From Microcaldota archaeon (lineage in GTDB: Archaea > Micrarchaeota > Micrarchaeia > Micrarchaeales > CABMGC01): DNA of 37,803 bases. Where the stretch lies: NCBI GenBank assembly GCA_027365725.1, contig DAHXMA010000025.1:90611-128413 (forward strand), read 5' to 3'. Of the stretch, positions 15,897-24,413 are shown in pieces. Numbering within the stretch: position 1 is the stretch's first letter; every line of letters begins with the position of its first letter. The translations under genes and the position numbers were made by a program. The notes beneath the pieces were generated by a model. The model did not search any database and was not told the origin of the DNA. It saw only the letters and a list, made by a program, of their open reading frames with translations.

Positions 15897-16940
15897 TCAT
15901 ATCATGCCAATGCCTTCGTATCCTTCTGTGCGCTCGGCAGAGGATCTGCCTCCAGCAAGCGAAGACCCGCGTACTCCAGTAAATATGGCTATTACCTCTA
16001 TGTTGTCCCCAAAATCCGGATCAAGCCTTGCCCCCCATATGACATTTGCATTCGGGCTGCTCTTGGAAGTGAGTTTCTCCCCTATCTGATTTGCTTCGCC
16101 AAGTGTCAGGCTCGGCCCTCCGGTTATGTGCAGCATTACTCCAGTTGAATTCGAGTAGTCTACGTCAAGAAGCTTGTTCTTAAGCGTATTCCTTACCACG
16201 TCTTCGACCCTGCTGCTTCCGCTTGCGCTGCCAACGCTTATCATTGCAAGGCCACCAACAGACATTATGGTCCTCACGTCTGCAAAATCAAGGTTTATCA
16301 GGCTCGGCTGCGTTATTGCCTCAGTTATACCTCTCACTGCCTTCATTGTTATCTCATCTGCCATTGCAAATGCCTTTTCCATTGGCAGGTTCGGATAAAC
16401 CTCTACCAGCCTCTGGTTGTCGATTACTATGAGGGTGTCTATCTCCTGCTTCAGCGTCTGTATTCCTTTCTTTGCGACGTCCAGCCTAACTCTCTCAAGC
16501 GCGAAAGGTATTGTAACTATACCTACAACTATCGCGCCATTCTCCTTAAGCACACGTCCAACCACCGGCGCAGCTCCTGTGCCTGTGCCTCCCCCCATTC
16601 CTGCGCAGAGGAATGATAAGTTGAGGTCCCTTGTAAGTATCTGTATCTCGTTCCTTGAAAGATCTGCAGCCTTCTCCCCTATTTCAGGGTACCCCCCAGC
16701 CCCTAGCCCATGCGTAATCGCGCCTCCGAGCATGAGCTTTGTTATGTTAGATCCCATCATGTTGAGCTGCTTCATGTCCGTATTGAATGCCAATAGCTTG
16801 GCGCCTTTAATATCGATGCTGCTCAGCCGCTGCACAGTATTGTTTCCGCCGCCGCCGACCCCGACAACCCCTATTCTTGGCCTGAAGGCCTCAAAGTCAT
16901 TATCCTGCGAAGATAGCACTTCGCTCGTATTACCATACAT
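15897..16940 (-). CDS. ftsZ: Cell division GTPase FtsZ
   Basis: Tubulin-family GTPase forming the division ring. The protein shows GVVGVGGGGNNTVQRL-type N-terminal glycine loop residues, the tubulin signature GMGGGTGTGAAPVV, and the T7 loop NLDFADVRTIMSVGG with its catalytic Asp. Starting at the ATG at 16940 gives 347 residues beginning MYGNTSEVL. An upstream in-frame ATG (17018) would add 26 residues with no similarity, across a TATA-like ATATTTATTT at 16981-16972, so it is rejected. The C-terminal tail after the GTPase fold is short (ERTEGYEGIGMI); archaeal SepF binds such tails, and sepF is in this window. Confidence 0.95.
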   Translation of the reverse strand: MYGNTSEVLSSQDNDFEAFRPRIGVVGVGGGGNNTVQRLSSIDIKGAKLLAFNTDMKQLNMMGSNITKLMLGGAITHGLGAGGYPEIGEKAADLSRNEIQILTRDLNLSFLCAGMGGGTGTGAAPVVGRVLKENGAIVVGIVTIPFALERVRLDVAKKGIQTLKQEIDTLIVIDNQRLVEVYPNLPMEKAFAMADEITMKAVRGITEAITQPSLINLDFADVRTIMSVGGLAMISVGSASGSSRVEDVVRNTLKNKLLDVDYSNSTGVMLHITGGPSLTLGEANQIGEKLTSKSSPNANVIWGARLDPDFGDNIEVIAIFTGVRGSSLAGGRSSAERTEGYEGIGMI

Positions 16941-17069
16941 GCTAAACACTGCACCTATTTCCCAGCACCAAAATAAATATCTTTCCAAACTGCAAAAATA
17001 CCGAGATATCCTGCGCACATGCGCAGGCTCCGTGCCTTAACATTGCGCATATGCACCGCAGCGCATCTC

Positions 17070-17081
17070 TCTTATTTAAAA
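17070..17081 (+). promoter_or_regulatory. TATA-box of polX
   Basis: TCTTATTTAAAA-type element about 25-30 bases before ATG 17105. It implies a leaderless mRNA and supports that start over the in-frame ATG at 17051, which lies upstream of the box. Confidence 0.55.
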
Positions 17082-17104
17082 ATATTTCATGTTATACTTC
17101 AGTT

Positions 17105-18835
17105 ATGCACAACCAGCAGATAGCAGAAATTTTCGATGAGATCGCAGATATGCTGGAGGTGGAGGAGGGTGAACACCGCTTTGAGGTATTGGCATACCGC
17201 AAGGCTGCGTTGTCGCTTAGCGGCCTGACAGAAGACGTATCAGAAATATACGGAAGGCTTGGCATAAACGGGCTAACCGAGATACCCGGGATAGGTAAGG
17301 GCCTTGCAGGAAAGATTGCCGAGTTCCTCGAGTCCGGCAAGATGTCAAAATACACTGCAATGAAGCGAAAATACCCGCTAGACTTCAAGAACCTTACCCG
17401 GATACAGGGAATGGGATCAAAGAAAGCGTACCGGCTTTACAAGGAGATTGGAATAAAGACAGTGGACGACCTCAAGCGTGCAGCAGAAAAGCACATGATA
17501 CGCAGCATAGCCGGCTTTGGAGAAAAGAGCGAATCGGATATATTAAAAGGCATATACCTGCTGCAGGAGAACCAGGGCCGCATGCCGCTTGGAACCGCCC
17601 TCCCCGAGGCCCAGGACATATCCAGGAAGCTTGCAGACTCCGGCCTGGTCGAGAGGGTAGAGATAGCAGGGTCCACAAGGCGAATGCGTGAGACTGTTGG
17701 GGACATAGACATCCTTGTAACCTCTGGCAGCCCTGACAAAGTAATGCGCTTTGTTTCAGGAATAAGCAATGCGTCTGGGATAGTCCTAAGCGGCCCTACA
17801 AAGACAACAATCCGGTTAAAGATCGGCCTAAACTGCGACATACGCGTTGTAAGCGATTCCAGCTTCGCCGCGGCCCTCCAATACTTCACTGGAAACAAGG
17901 ACCATAACGTAAAGGTAAGGGAGATAGCGATAAAGAAAGGATACAAGCTGAATGAATACGGCCTTTTTGACTCACGCAAAAAGAACCTTGCAGGCAAGGA
18001 CGAGGCGAGCATATACCGCAAGCTGGGAATGGACATAATGCCTCCAGAAATGAGGGAGGATAGGGGGGAGGTGGAGCTTTCGCTCAGGCATTCGCTCCCA
18101 GAAGTGATAAGCCTTGGGGCAATTAAAGGCGACATGCATGTGCACACCAACCACAGCGACGGCGTTGACAGCATAGCCGATATGGCCGAATATGCCAGGC
18201 GCGAAGGAAGGGAATACATAGGCATAACCGATCACACAAAGAGCGAGTACATAGCCCATGGGATGTCTGACATGCAGTTTCTGAAGCATTTCTCCGAAAT
18301 CGACAAAGTGGCAAAATCAGCAAAAGGCATAACGCTGCTTAAGAGCGCGGAAATAGACATACTAAAAGACGGAAGCCTTGACCTTAAGAAAAGCACGATG
18401 GAAATGATGGACTATAGGCTTGCTGCAGTGCACACAAGCCTAGGCATGGCCAGGCAGGAGATGACAGCAAGGGTGGTGAAGGCGATGGAGAGCGGCTACG
18501 TAGACATACTCGCCCACCCCACCGGTAGGCTTGTCAATTCAAGGAAGCCCATGGACCTTGATCTTGAACGCGTATTCCAGGCAGCAGAGGACAATGGCGT
18601 GGCGCTTGAGATAGACGGCCATCCGGACAGGCTGGACTTAAACGACGAGAATATAATGAAGGCAATTAAGTACAAGGTAATGTTCTCAATAGATACAGAT
18701 GCGCACAGCAAATCCAACCTTTCATACATGAAATACGGCGTAAGCACGGCAATGCGCGGCTGGCTAGGGCCCGATAGGGTGATAAACGCATTAAGCATGG
18801 AGAAGCTCATGAAGTGGATATCATCAAGAAAATAG
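17105..18835 (+). CDS. polX: Family X DNA polymerase with PHP domain (PolX)
   Basis: 576 residues, typical of prokaryotic PolX. Order of parts: an 8-kDa-like N-terminal domain with helix-hairpin-helix motifs (LTEIPGIGKGLAGKIAEFL and LTRIQGMGSKKAYRLYKEIG); the nucleotidyl-transferase palm, with AGSTRRMRETVGDIDILV (Asp200, Asp202) and a third Asp245 in CDIRVV; then a C-terminal PHP domain with DMHVHTNHSDG (His345, His347), GITDHTKS, SAEIDI, AVHTSLG, ILAHPTGR and IDTDAHS. All metal-binding motifs are present, so both gap-filling synthesis and 3'-5' exonuclease/AP-endonuclease activity are plausible in base excision repair. The start is set by the TATA box. Confidence 0.92.
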   Translation: MHNQQIAEIFDEIADMLEVEEGEHRFEVLAYRKAALSLSGLTEDVSEIYGRLGINGLTEIPGIGKGLAGKIAEFLESGKMSKYTAMKRKYPLDFKNLTRIQGMGSKKAYRLYKEIGIKTVDDLKRAAEKHMIRSIAGFGEKSESDILKGIYLLQENQGRMPLGTALPEAQDISRKLADSGLVERVEIAGSTRRMRETVGDIDILVTSGSPDKVMRFVSGISNASGIVLSGPTKTTIRLKIGLNCDIRVVSDSSFAAALQYFTGNKDHNVKVREIAIKKGYKLNEYGLFDSRKKNLAGKDEASIYRKLGMDIMPPEMREDRGEVELSLRHSLPEVISLGAIKGDMHVHTNHSDGVDSIADMAEYARREGREYIGITDHTKSEYIAHGMSDMQFLKHFSEIDKVAKSAKGITLLKSAEIDILKDGSLDLKKSTMEMMDYRLAAVHTSLGMARQEMTARVVKAMESGYVDILAHPTGRLVNSRKPMDLDLERVFQAAEDNGVALEIDGHPDRLDLNDENIMKAIKYKVMFSIDTDAHSKSNLSYMKYGVSTAMRGWLGPDRVINALSMEKLMKWISSRK

Positions 18836-18917
18836 ACGCTCCGCCAGGCTCCGGATTAAAAGTTGTAGTAAATCTTTAAATATAAATTTTACACCATACC
18901 CTGTGTAAGGCTGCATA

Positions 18918-20261
18918 ATGATGTTGGGATTCAAGCCAAAAAGGGCGCGCTCGCCAGGTGAACCTGCAGCGCTGCAAGAGCCACTTAAGCAAGAGCTTCG
19001 CAGCAGCCCAGCCGCCCAGCAGACTAATGTGGCAAGACGCACCGACGCAGAGGTGCTGGCCCTGCTAAAGTCATTCAACGAGCAGCTTGCCGCGCCATAC
19101 GTCGACAGGGTCGAAGAGGCAAGGGCCATAACATTGGCACTCATATCAAAAGAGCATGTAATAATGGTAAGCCAGCCAGGCACAGCAAAGTCGCACATGG
19201 CAAAGCGCGCAGGAGACCTGCTAAATGCAAAGTTCTTCAAGACACAGCTCAACAAGTATACAGACCCTGCGCAGATATTCGGGCCGATAGACGTAAAGGC
19301 ATTTCAGGAAGGGCAGTACACCACAAAGACAAAGGAGAAGCTGCCTGAAGCAGAAATAGCGTTCATCGACGAGCCGTTCAGGGGCGGATCCGCAATACGC
19401 GACACCCTCTTTTCCATAATGAATGAGCGTGAGATGTTCGATGGGGAAAAGACAATACCCGTGCCTTTGCGCACCATAATAAGCGCCACAAACTTCGTTT
19501 CGTACGATACTGAGGACCAGGCATTCTATGACAGGTTCCTCCTAAGGCATTTCATAGATCCAGTAAAAGGCAACAGGGTCTCAAATCTTGTTGATGCCGC
19601 ATGGAATATGGAATTCAAAGGCACCGGCAGGGTGTCAAAGCCTATCATGAGCGTAGCTGATCTTGACCAGGCATATGAGCTGATATCAAAAGTCGACACT
19701 TCAGGCATAAAGGAGCAATTCCTAGAAGTGCTTTCAAGGGCGGAGACCCTAATCAAGCAATCCGGGGAAAACGACGAAGCCTTCATAACCGACAGGAGAA
19801 AGGGCAAGGCGCTCAAGCTCGTGGCTGCAAACGCACTCCTTGAAGGCAGAAAACACGCAACGATGGAGGATCTGATTGTGCTTAAGTATGTGCTTCCTGC
19901 GGACGAGCGCGAAGCCAAGCTTATAACTGCATTGCTAAATGATGTAATATCTCCGACAAATCACATTAATAGGATGCATTCTCTGCAGTTAAACATAAAC
20001 AGGTCTATAGAAGACATGGCAACGCATCCAAACACCATAAGCAACTTCGGCGATGCTCAGCGCGCAATGGCAATTGCAATGGCGTATGCCAGGAAGACTT
20101 CACGGACGTACTCAAACAAGGAGCTTAGGAAAGCTGCGTCCGAACTGACTGCAGCAGCAAAGCGCCTCTCGGACATGACGTCAAAGGCCAGGGCATTGGA
20201 GCAGGAACAGAAACCTAAGACCGAGTTAATGGTCCTGGAAAGGAACGGGGTGTCGAACTGA
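18918..20261 (+). CDS. MoxR-family AAA+ ATPase
   Basis: 447 residues. After a proline/glutamine-rich N-terminus (about 1-40), the AAA+ core has Walker A SQPGTAKS (Lys91, Ser92), Walker B AFIDEP (Asp151-Glu152), sensor 1 IISATNF and an arginine-finger region YDRFLLRHF. GTAKS in place of GTGKT is typical of the RavA branch. MoxR ATPases act with von Willebrand factor A proteins as chaperones that mature or insert cofactors into partner complexes. The VWA partner gene follows with a 1-base ATGA-type overlap. TTTAAATATA at about 18876-18885 is a likely TATA box. The target complex is not identifiable here. Confidence 0.88.
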   Translation: MMLGFKPKRARSPGEPAALQEPLKQELRSSPAAQQTNVARRTDAEVLALLKSFNEQLAAPYVDRVEEARAITLALISKEHVIMVSQPGTAKSHMAKRAGDLLNAKFFKTQLNKYTDPAQIFGPIDVKAFQEGQYTTKTKEKLPEAEIAFIDEPFRGGSAIRDTLFSIMNEREMFDGEKTIPVPLRTIISATNFVSYDTEDQAFYDRFLLRHFIDPVKGNRVSNLVDAAWNMEFKGTGRVSKPIMSVADLDQAYELISKVDTSGIKEQFLEVLSRAETLIKQSGENDEAFITDRRKGKALKLVAANALLEGRKHATMEDLIVLKYVLPADEREAKLITALLNDVISPTNHINRMHSLQLNINRSIEDMATHPNTISNFGDAQRAMAIAMAYARKTSRTYSNKELRKAASELTAAAKRLSDMTSKARALEQEQKPKTELMVLERNGVSN

Positions 20262-21823
20262 TGCCTGTTTCGGTGAGGCAGAGGGGAGACGACAAGGTTG
20301 CAGAAAAAATTTCCGAGAGCGCATTGAAGGGAATCAACCCAAACCTGCCAATGAACAAGCTCCGGATGGTTGAGATAAGGCATATAATCGAGACCATATC
20401 CGGCAATAAGGTGTCTTCCGTACTTGTCAATGACCTATTCAACATACTCTATATGCCAGTGCCGCAGCTCAAGGAACATTATCCAGATGAAAACAAAGAC
20501 TATTTTCAGACAATATCGCAGCTTGCAGGCAAGCTGCAATCCTCTGAAATAAGGTCACGGACCGTAGCCGACGTTGACGAGAGCGCTGCATCTACTGTGC
20601 AAATAGCCATAAACCTAATCAAGCAGCTCCAGCAGATGGCTGATGGGCAGGGCAACCAATCCGGCAAGCCGCAGGATGACGGCAAGCAGGCCGGATCAGG
20701 CAGCGGCTCGGTTGAGCAGCAGAGCCAGGTCAGAGGCCAAAGCCAGCAGAATCCTGCCTCTTCAGGCATAGGCGATAGGAACGCGGCAGCGCAGCTTCTT
20801 AAAAAACTGCTTGAAGGAGGGCTCTCTCAGCAGCAAGTAGACGAGCTCATAAAACGCATAACAGACCAGCTCATGAAGGGAAATATGTACAACGGCACCA
20901 GCAACCAGCCAACAGGCAGGATGCCTTCAGATGCGGCAGAAGGAACATTAAAAAGATCCAGTTCAGGCGAAACGCTTGAAGAAATGATGAAGCATCTTCA
21001 TGAGCCTGGAGACGAGCCCGGCACGCTGGAGTTCAATAAACACGATCCGCTTGCTGCATACCTCTCAAGGAAAACAGACGTGCGCAAGCTGCTTAAGATA
21101 CTTAAGGGCCTGCCCGAGCTCGGGTCAGATTCAAGCAGCAATCAAAAGTTTTTAATCGGCGAGTACAAGGGATACGAATTCGGCTCTAGCTTCAATTCCC
21201 TTGCGCCGTCTGTATATGCATATCCAAAGGAGCTCCTGATGGCGCTATACGCCCACCGTCGCATACCAAGGTATGACAGGTATGTGAACGAGAGCGACAA
21301 AACCAGATATATACTGTTCGACAAATCCGATAGTATGATGGGCGACAAATCCGTGTTTGCAAAAGCCGTAGCAATATCCCTTTATCTTTCATCCGTAAAG
21401 GAAAACGGCGACTTCCACATAACCTATTTCGACCAAAATGTATACGAAAAGCTGTCTGTTCTAAAAAACAGCCGCAGGGACAGAAAGGACGCGATGGTTT
21501 CATATCTTGCGTCTGCGACGCAAAGCGGCGGAACAGACATACAAAAGGCAATAATCGCAGCATGCGTCGATCTGGCAGATGACAAGAAGAGCAAATCCAA
21601 AGACATAATACTTATAACCGATGGCGAATCTGCGATAAAGCCAGAAGAAATAAGCGAATACCTAAACTACGCAAAGGCATCCCTTATCGTAGTTTACATA
21701 AGCGATCAAAGCGCCGGGGTTTACCTTGAAAAGCTTAGAAGCGTAGCAAAGAGCCTGTTTGTAATAGAGCATTCTGACAAAGATGCACTTGTAAAGCTTG
21801 TAAAGGAGATCAGGAAAGGGTAG
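20261..21823 (+). CDS. VWA-domain protein, partner of the MoxR ATPase
   Basis: 520 residues. An N-terminal helical region is followed by a low-complexity Gln/Gly/Ser-rich linker (about 125-170), a second helical part, and a C-terminal VWA domain. The metal-ion-dependent adhesion site is complete: DKSDS (Asp354, Ser356, Ser358), the Thr in QSGGTDIQ, and the Asp in LITDGES. It is translationally coupled to the MoxR gene (TGA and ATG share one base). An upstream GGGTG lies eight bases from the ATG, but five bases from a CTG codon directly before it, which could be an alternative start. Related to CoxE/RavA-ViaA-type VWA partners; the client is unknown. Confidence 0.85.
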   Translation: MPVSVRQRGDDKVAEKISESALKGINPNLPMNKLRMVEIRHIIETISGNKVSSVLVNDLFNILYMPVPQLKEHYPDENKDYFQTISQLAGKLQSSEIRSRTVADVDESAASTVQIAINLIKQLQQMADGQGNQSGKPQDDGKQAGSGSGSVEQQSQVRGQSQQNPASSGIGDRNAAAQLLKKLLEGGLSQQQVDELIKRITDQLMKGNMYNGTSNQPTGRMPSDAAEGTLKRSSSGETLEEMMKHLHEPGDEPGTLEFNKHDPLAAYLSRKTDVRKLLKILKGLPELGSDSSSNQKFLIGEYKGYEFGSSFNSLAPSVYAYPKELLMALYAHRRIPRYDRYVNESDKTRYILFDKSDSMMGDKSVFAKAVAISLYLSSVKENGDFHITYFDQNVYEKLSVLKNSRRDRKDAMVSYLASATQSGGTDIQKAIIAACVDLADDKKSKSKDIILITDGESAIKPEEISEYLNYAKASLIVVYISDQSAGVYLEKLRSVAKSLFVIEHSDKDALVKLVKEIRKG

Positions 21824-21827
21824 CGAT

Positions 21828-23093
21828 CTAGTACCATCCCCTAAGCTTCATTGCCGCTGCAACCCTTCCAACAGCAACTATGTAAGCGGCAGTCCTGGGA
21901 GTTATCTTTTTACCAGATTCAGTATATTTTTCCTGCGTGGCCATTACGTCGTTGAAAGACCTTGTGACTATGGCATCAAGCCTCTTGTATACCTCTTCCT
22001 CGGTCCAGAAATAGCCTTCCCTGTCCTGCGCCCATTCGAAATACGATACTATAACTCCTCCGGAGTTTACAAGAAAATCAGGCACATCAAGCACTCCTCT
22101 CTCAAAAAGTATTCTGTCGGCTTCTGGCGTGACAGGCCCGTTTGCAAGCTCAAGCACTATCTTTGCCTTTATCTTGTCCGCATTTGCAGCTGTAATCTGG
22201 TTCTCTATGGCAGCCGGTATTATGACATCCGCATCAAGCTCAAGAAGCTCCTCATTGCTTACCTTTTCGCCCTTGTCGTATCCCTGCACCTTTCCTGTGC
22301 TCTTCTTTGCCGCAAGAAGCTTGTTGTAGTCAATCCCGTCCTGGTCGTATATGCCCCCCTCCGAGTCGCTTATCCCTACAACTTTTGCTCCGGCAAGCTT
22401 GTTTGCTATCTCGAATGCGAACATGCCCGCATTGCCAAAGCCCTGAATTACTACATCTGACCCTTTAAGGTCGAGCTTTATTTTCTTTGCAGACTCCCTA
22501 AGCACATACATGCCTCCCATTGCCGTAGAATCAAATCGCCCTTCTGACCCTCCTATCTCCACCGGTTTTCCTGTTATGAATGCCGGCTCTCCATGCCCTG
22601 CAATTGCATTGTATTCATCCATCATCCATGCCATTATCTGCGGGTTGGTGTAAACATCAGGGGCAGGTACGTCTATCTTCGGGCCTATAGAATTCCACAG
22701 GGCCCTTACATATCCCCTTGAAAGGTTTTCCAGCTCGTAGCTGTTCATCTCCTTAGGATTGCATATGACCCCGCCCTTCGCCCCGCCGAACGGGATGTTT
22801 GCCAAAGAGGTTTTCCACGTCATCCATGCCGAGAGTGCCTTCACCGTATCAAGGTTTTCCAGCGGGTGATAGCGTATCCCCCCCTTTCCAGGGCCGCGGG
22901 CGTCGTTGTAAAGCACCCTAAACCCATTGAACACCTTTACGCTTCCGTCACGCATCTTTACGGGAATGTTTACCACAACTGTTCTTTTAGGCTCGCGAAG
23001 TATCGCGTGAGCCGTCTTGTCAAGTCCCATCGCCTCTGCGGCGGAGTCAAGCTCTTCCTGCGCTATCCTGAAAGGATTCAAGTCTTCAGCCAT
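21828..23093 (-). CDS. gdhA: Glutamate dehydrogenase
   Basis: NAD(P)-dependent glutamate/2-oxoglutarate interconversion, the main nitrogen assimilation or glutamate catabolism step. 421 residues with the catalytic region GPGKGGIRYHP, the Lys-containing PFGGAKGGVICNP, APDVYTNPQIMAWMMDEY, the Rossmann glycines VVIQGFGNAG, and ANGPVTPEAD. I start at ATG 23093; the in-frame TTG at 23102 would overlap the upstream gene's stop. It is the last gene of an operon with the HTH regulator (stop at 23095) and the RpiB-fold protein. Cofactor choice cannot be read reliably. Confidence 0.95.
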   Translation of the reverse strand: MAEDLNPFRIAQEELDSAAEAMGLDKTAHAILREPKRTVVVNIPVKMRDGSVKVFNGFRVLYNDARGPGKGGIRYHPLENLDTVKALSAWMTWKTSLANIPFGGAKGGVICNPKEMNSYELENLSRGYVRALWNSIGPKIDVPAPDVYTNPQIMAWMMDEYNAIAGHGEPAFITGKPVEIGGSEGRFDSTAMGGMYVLRESAKKIKLDLKGSDVVIQGFGNAGMFAFEIANKLAGAKVVGISDSEGGIYDQDGIDYNKLLAAKKSTGKVQGYDKGEKVSNEELLELDADVIIPAAIENQITAANADKIKAKIVLELANGPVTPEADRILFERGVLDVPDFLVNSGGVIVSYFEWAQDREGYFWTEEEVYKRLDAIVTRSFNDVMATQEKYTESGKKITPRTAAYIVAVGRVAAAMKLRGWY

Positions 23094-23094
23094 A

Positions 23095-23412
23095 TCAATC
23101 AACCAATTTATCGTAAGCCACTTTTGAGCAGACCCTGTTCACAACAGCTCGAATGTCTTCTGCATTATCCGCGTTCGCAATCTCCTCGGCTGCATTATCA
23201 ATTATTCCAGTTGCCCTTATTTTCACAACCGCCCGGCCCACTTTCCTGGAATATTCGCCGCTTAAGTACTTGCTTACTGCAACTTGAGCTATGCCTATCT
23301 TAGCCGCTATGTCCTTTTGCTTCATCTTGTATTTTGAACTAAGCTGCTCTGCAATTCCTACTCTAACTGCCGGAAGTATGACTTTTGTTATGTTTATGCA
23401 CTCAATTTCCAC
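23095..23412 (-). CDS. Archaeal HTH transcriptional regulator (COG2522-like)
   Basis: 105 residues. The segment ILPAVRVGIAEQLSSKYKMK followed by QKDIAAKIGIAQVAVSKYLSGEY is the typical layout of small archaeal HTH regulators. In that layout an N-terminal VLPAIRA helix precedes a Cro/XRE-like HTH ending in AVS-x-YLSG. The start is GTG. It sits between the RpiB-fold gene (8-base gap) and gdhA (1-base gap), so it may control this operon or glutamate metabolism. The regulated genes are inferred only from position. Confidence 0.75.
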   Translation of the reverse strand: MEIECINITKVILPAVRVGIAEQLSSKYKMKQKDIAAKIGIAQVAVSKYLSGEYSRKVGRAVVKIRATGIIDNAAEEIANADNAEDIRAVVNRVCSKVAYDKLVD

Positions 23413-23420
23413 GGCTCAGC

Positions 23421-24041
23421 TCAACTCTGTTTCTGCCGCTTGCTTCCCTGCGCGGCGTTGTCTTCATCGACTATGCCAAGCGTATCCTTTATCCAGCCGG
23501 AAAACCCGGGCCGCTTTGGCATTTTATCGTACTTTTCATCATCTGCATCTTCTGCATCTGCAGCGCGCCTTGGCTTTTGGGATCTTGCTCCCTGAGCCGC
23601 AGGCCTGGCTGACACTGCCGCGCCAATTGACTTTGCCCTCTGCTGTATATCAGAAAGGACAGGGACTCTTATCCTCATCTGCTTTCCAGTCCCTGATGCA
23701 ATTCCGGATATTATGCCATTTATCTTTGGAAGGTTCTCATATTTCATTACGACTGCGTTTATTCCATTTTCCCTTGCGCTTGCTGCGTCGTCCGCGTCGT
23801 TGCACACTGATGCATTTATTCCATCGTATTTGTTCAGCACCATGCTAGTGCCTATGGGATTGTCAGTAACAGCTATGATCAAGTCATAGCCGCTGTCCGG
23901 GAAAACCTTTGCAGCATGTGCCGCAAGTGCCTTTGCATCGACGTCCAACTCCCTGGCAACTATCGCAGTGCCATTCAAATCTATAGATTCGGCAAGCCTG
24001 TCGCCGCAGCCTTCTATATTGCTTATTAGGAGTATTTTCAT
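23421..24041 (-). CDS. RpiB/LacAB-fold protein with lost catalytic motif
   Basis: 206 residues. Residues 1-120 align in pattern with ribose-5-phosphate isomerase B: MKILLISNIEGCGDRLAES, DLIIAVTDNPIGTSM, then NKYDGINASVCNDADDAASA. In RpiB the second block is xICGTGIGxS, with the catalytic Cys; here it is VTDNPIG. The HN of the R-x-HN motif reads ENG. It is therefore unlikely to be an isomerase. The last 80 residues are charged and low in complexity (lysine/arginine and aspartate rich), probably disordered. ATG 24041 begins the conserved fold. The longer frame upstream (to 24380) is antisense to the S26e gene and has no similarity. Confidence 0.65.
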   Translation of the reverse strand: MKILLISNIEGCGDRLAESIDLNGTAIVARELDVDAKALAAHAAKVFPDSGYDLIIAVTDNPIGTSMVLNKYDGINASVCNDADDAASARENGINAVVMKYENLPKINGIISGIASGTGKQMRIRVPVLSDIQQRAKSIGAAVSARPAAQGARSQKPRRAADAEDADDEKYDKMPKRPGFSGWIKDTLGIVDEDNAAQGSKRQKQS

Positions 24042-24102
24042 GCCAACACGACACGGTATTTGCAGTAAGATGCAGTGCCTGATATCCATATGCCGACTAG
24101 CA

Positions 24103-24112
24103 TATTTAAATA
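24103..24112. promoter_or_regulatory. Palindromic TATA-box between divergent transcription units
   Basis: TATTTAAATA is a perfect palindrome. It lies about 50 bases before the S26e TTG start and about 60 bases before the start of the RpiB-fold gene on the other strand. It could therefore serve transcription in both directions. Confidence 0.5.
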
Positions 24113-24142
24113 CCTGCACAAGAAACATATTACCGTAAAACA

Positions 24143-24147
24143 AGGTG
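24143..24147 (+). promoter_or_regulatory. Shine-Dalgarno site of the S26e gene
   Basis: AGGTG with a five-base spacer before TTG at 24153. This site and the TATA position decide the start. Confidence 0.6.
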
Positions 24148-24152
24148 CCTAT

Positions 24153-24392
24153 TTGAGAGGAAGGGAATCGCTGGTAAGGTGTGATAACTGCGGCAGGAAT
24201 GTGCCAAGGAACAAGGCAGTACAGGACGTGAGGATCATAAGATACGGCACTGATGCGAACAACAGGGACACCAAACTGATGACTACCAGGAAGGTGTACT
24301 ACTGCATAAGCTGCGCCAAGCATAAGGGCGTGTTTCAGAGAAAATCCGAGCAGGCTGCAAGAATGGCAGCAAGGCATCACAGCGGAATGTAG
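24153..24392 (+). CDS. rps26e: Ribosomal protein S26e
   Basis: Small-subunit ribosomal protein with a zinc ribbon: RCDNCGRNVPRNKAV and YYCISCAKHKGVF supply the CxxC pairs, and basic residues continue to the C-terminus (RMAARHH). From the TTG at 24153 the protein has 79 residues beginning MRGRESLVRCDN, shorter at the N-terminus than crenarchaeal S26e. An ATG at 24075 is in frame, but it lies upstream of the TATA box (24103-24112) and cannot be in this transcript. The TTG has AGGTG exactly five bases before it. S26e has a patchy distribution among archaea, so its presence is a useful taxonomic marker. Confidence 0.85.
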   Translation: MRGRESLVRCDNCGRNVPRNKAVQDVRIIRYGTDANNRDTKLMTTRKVYYCISCAKHKGVFQRKSEQAARMAARHHSGM

Positions 24393-24413
24393 GGATAAGC
24401 TCTGGGTGTGGCG

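Noticed and set aside
16941-17018. 26-codon upstream extension of ftsZ
   Set aside because: It contains the likely TATA box and shows no similarity to FtsZ N-termini.
24075-24152. ATG-initiated N-terminal extension of S26e
   Set aside because: The TATA box at 24103-24112 lies inside it, and a TTG with an ideal AGGTG follows.
24042-24380. 113-codon N-terminal extension of the RpiB-fold gene
   Set aside because: It is antisense to S26e and lies largely upstream of the probable promoter; the conserved fold begins at the ATG at 24041.
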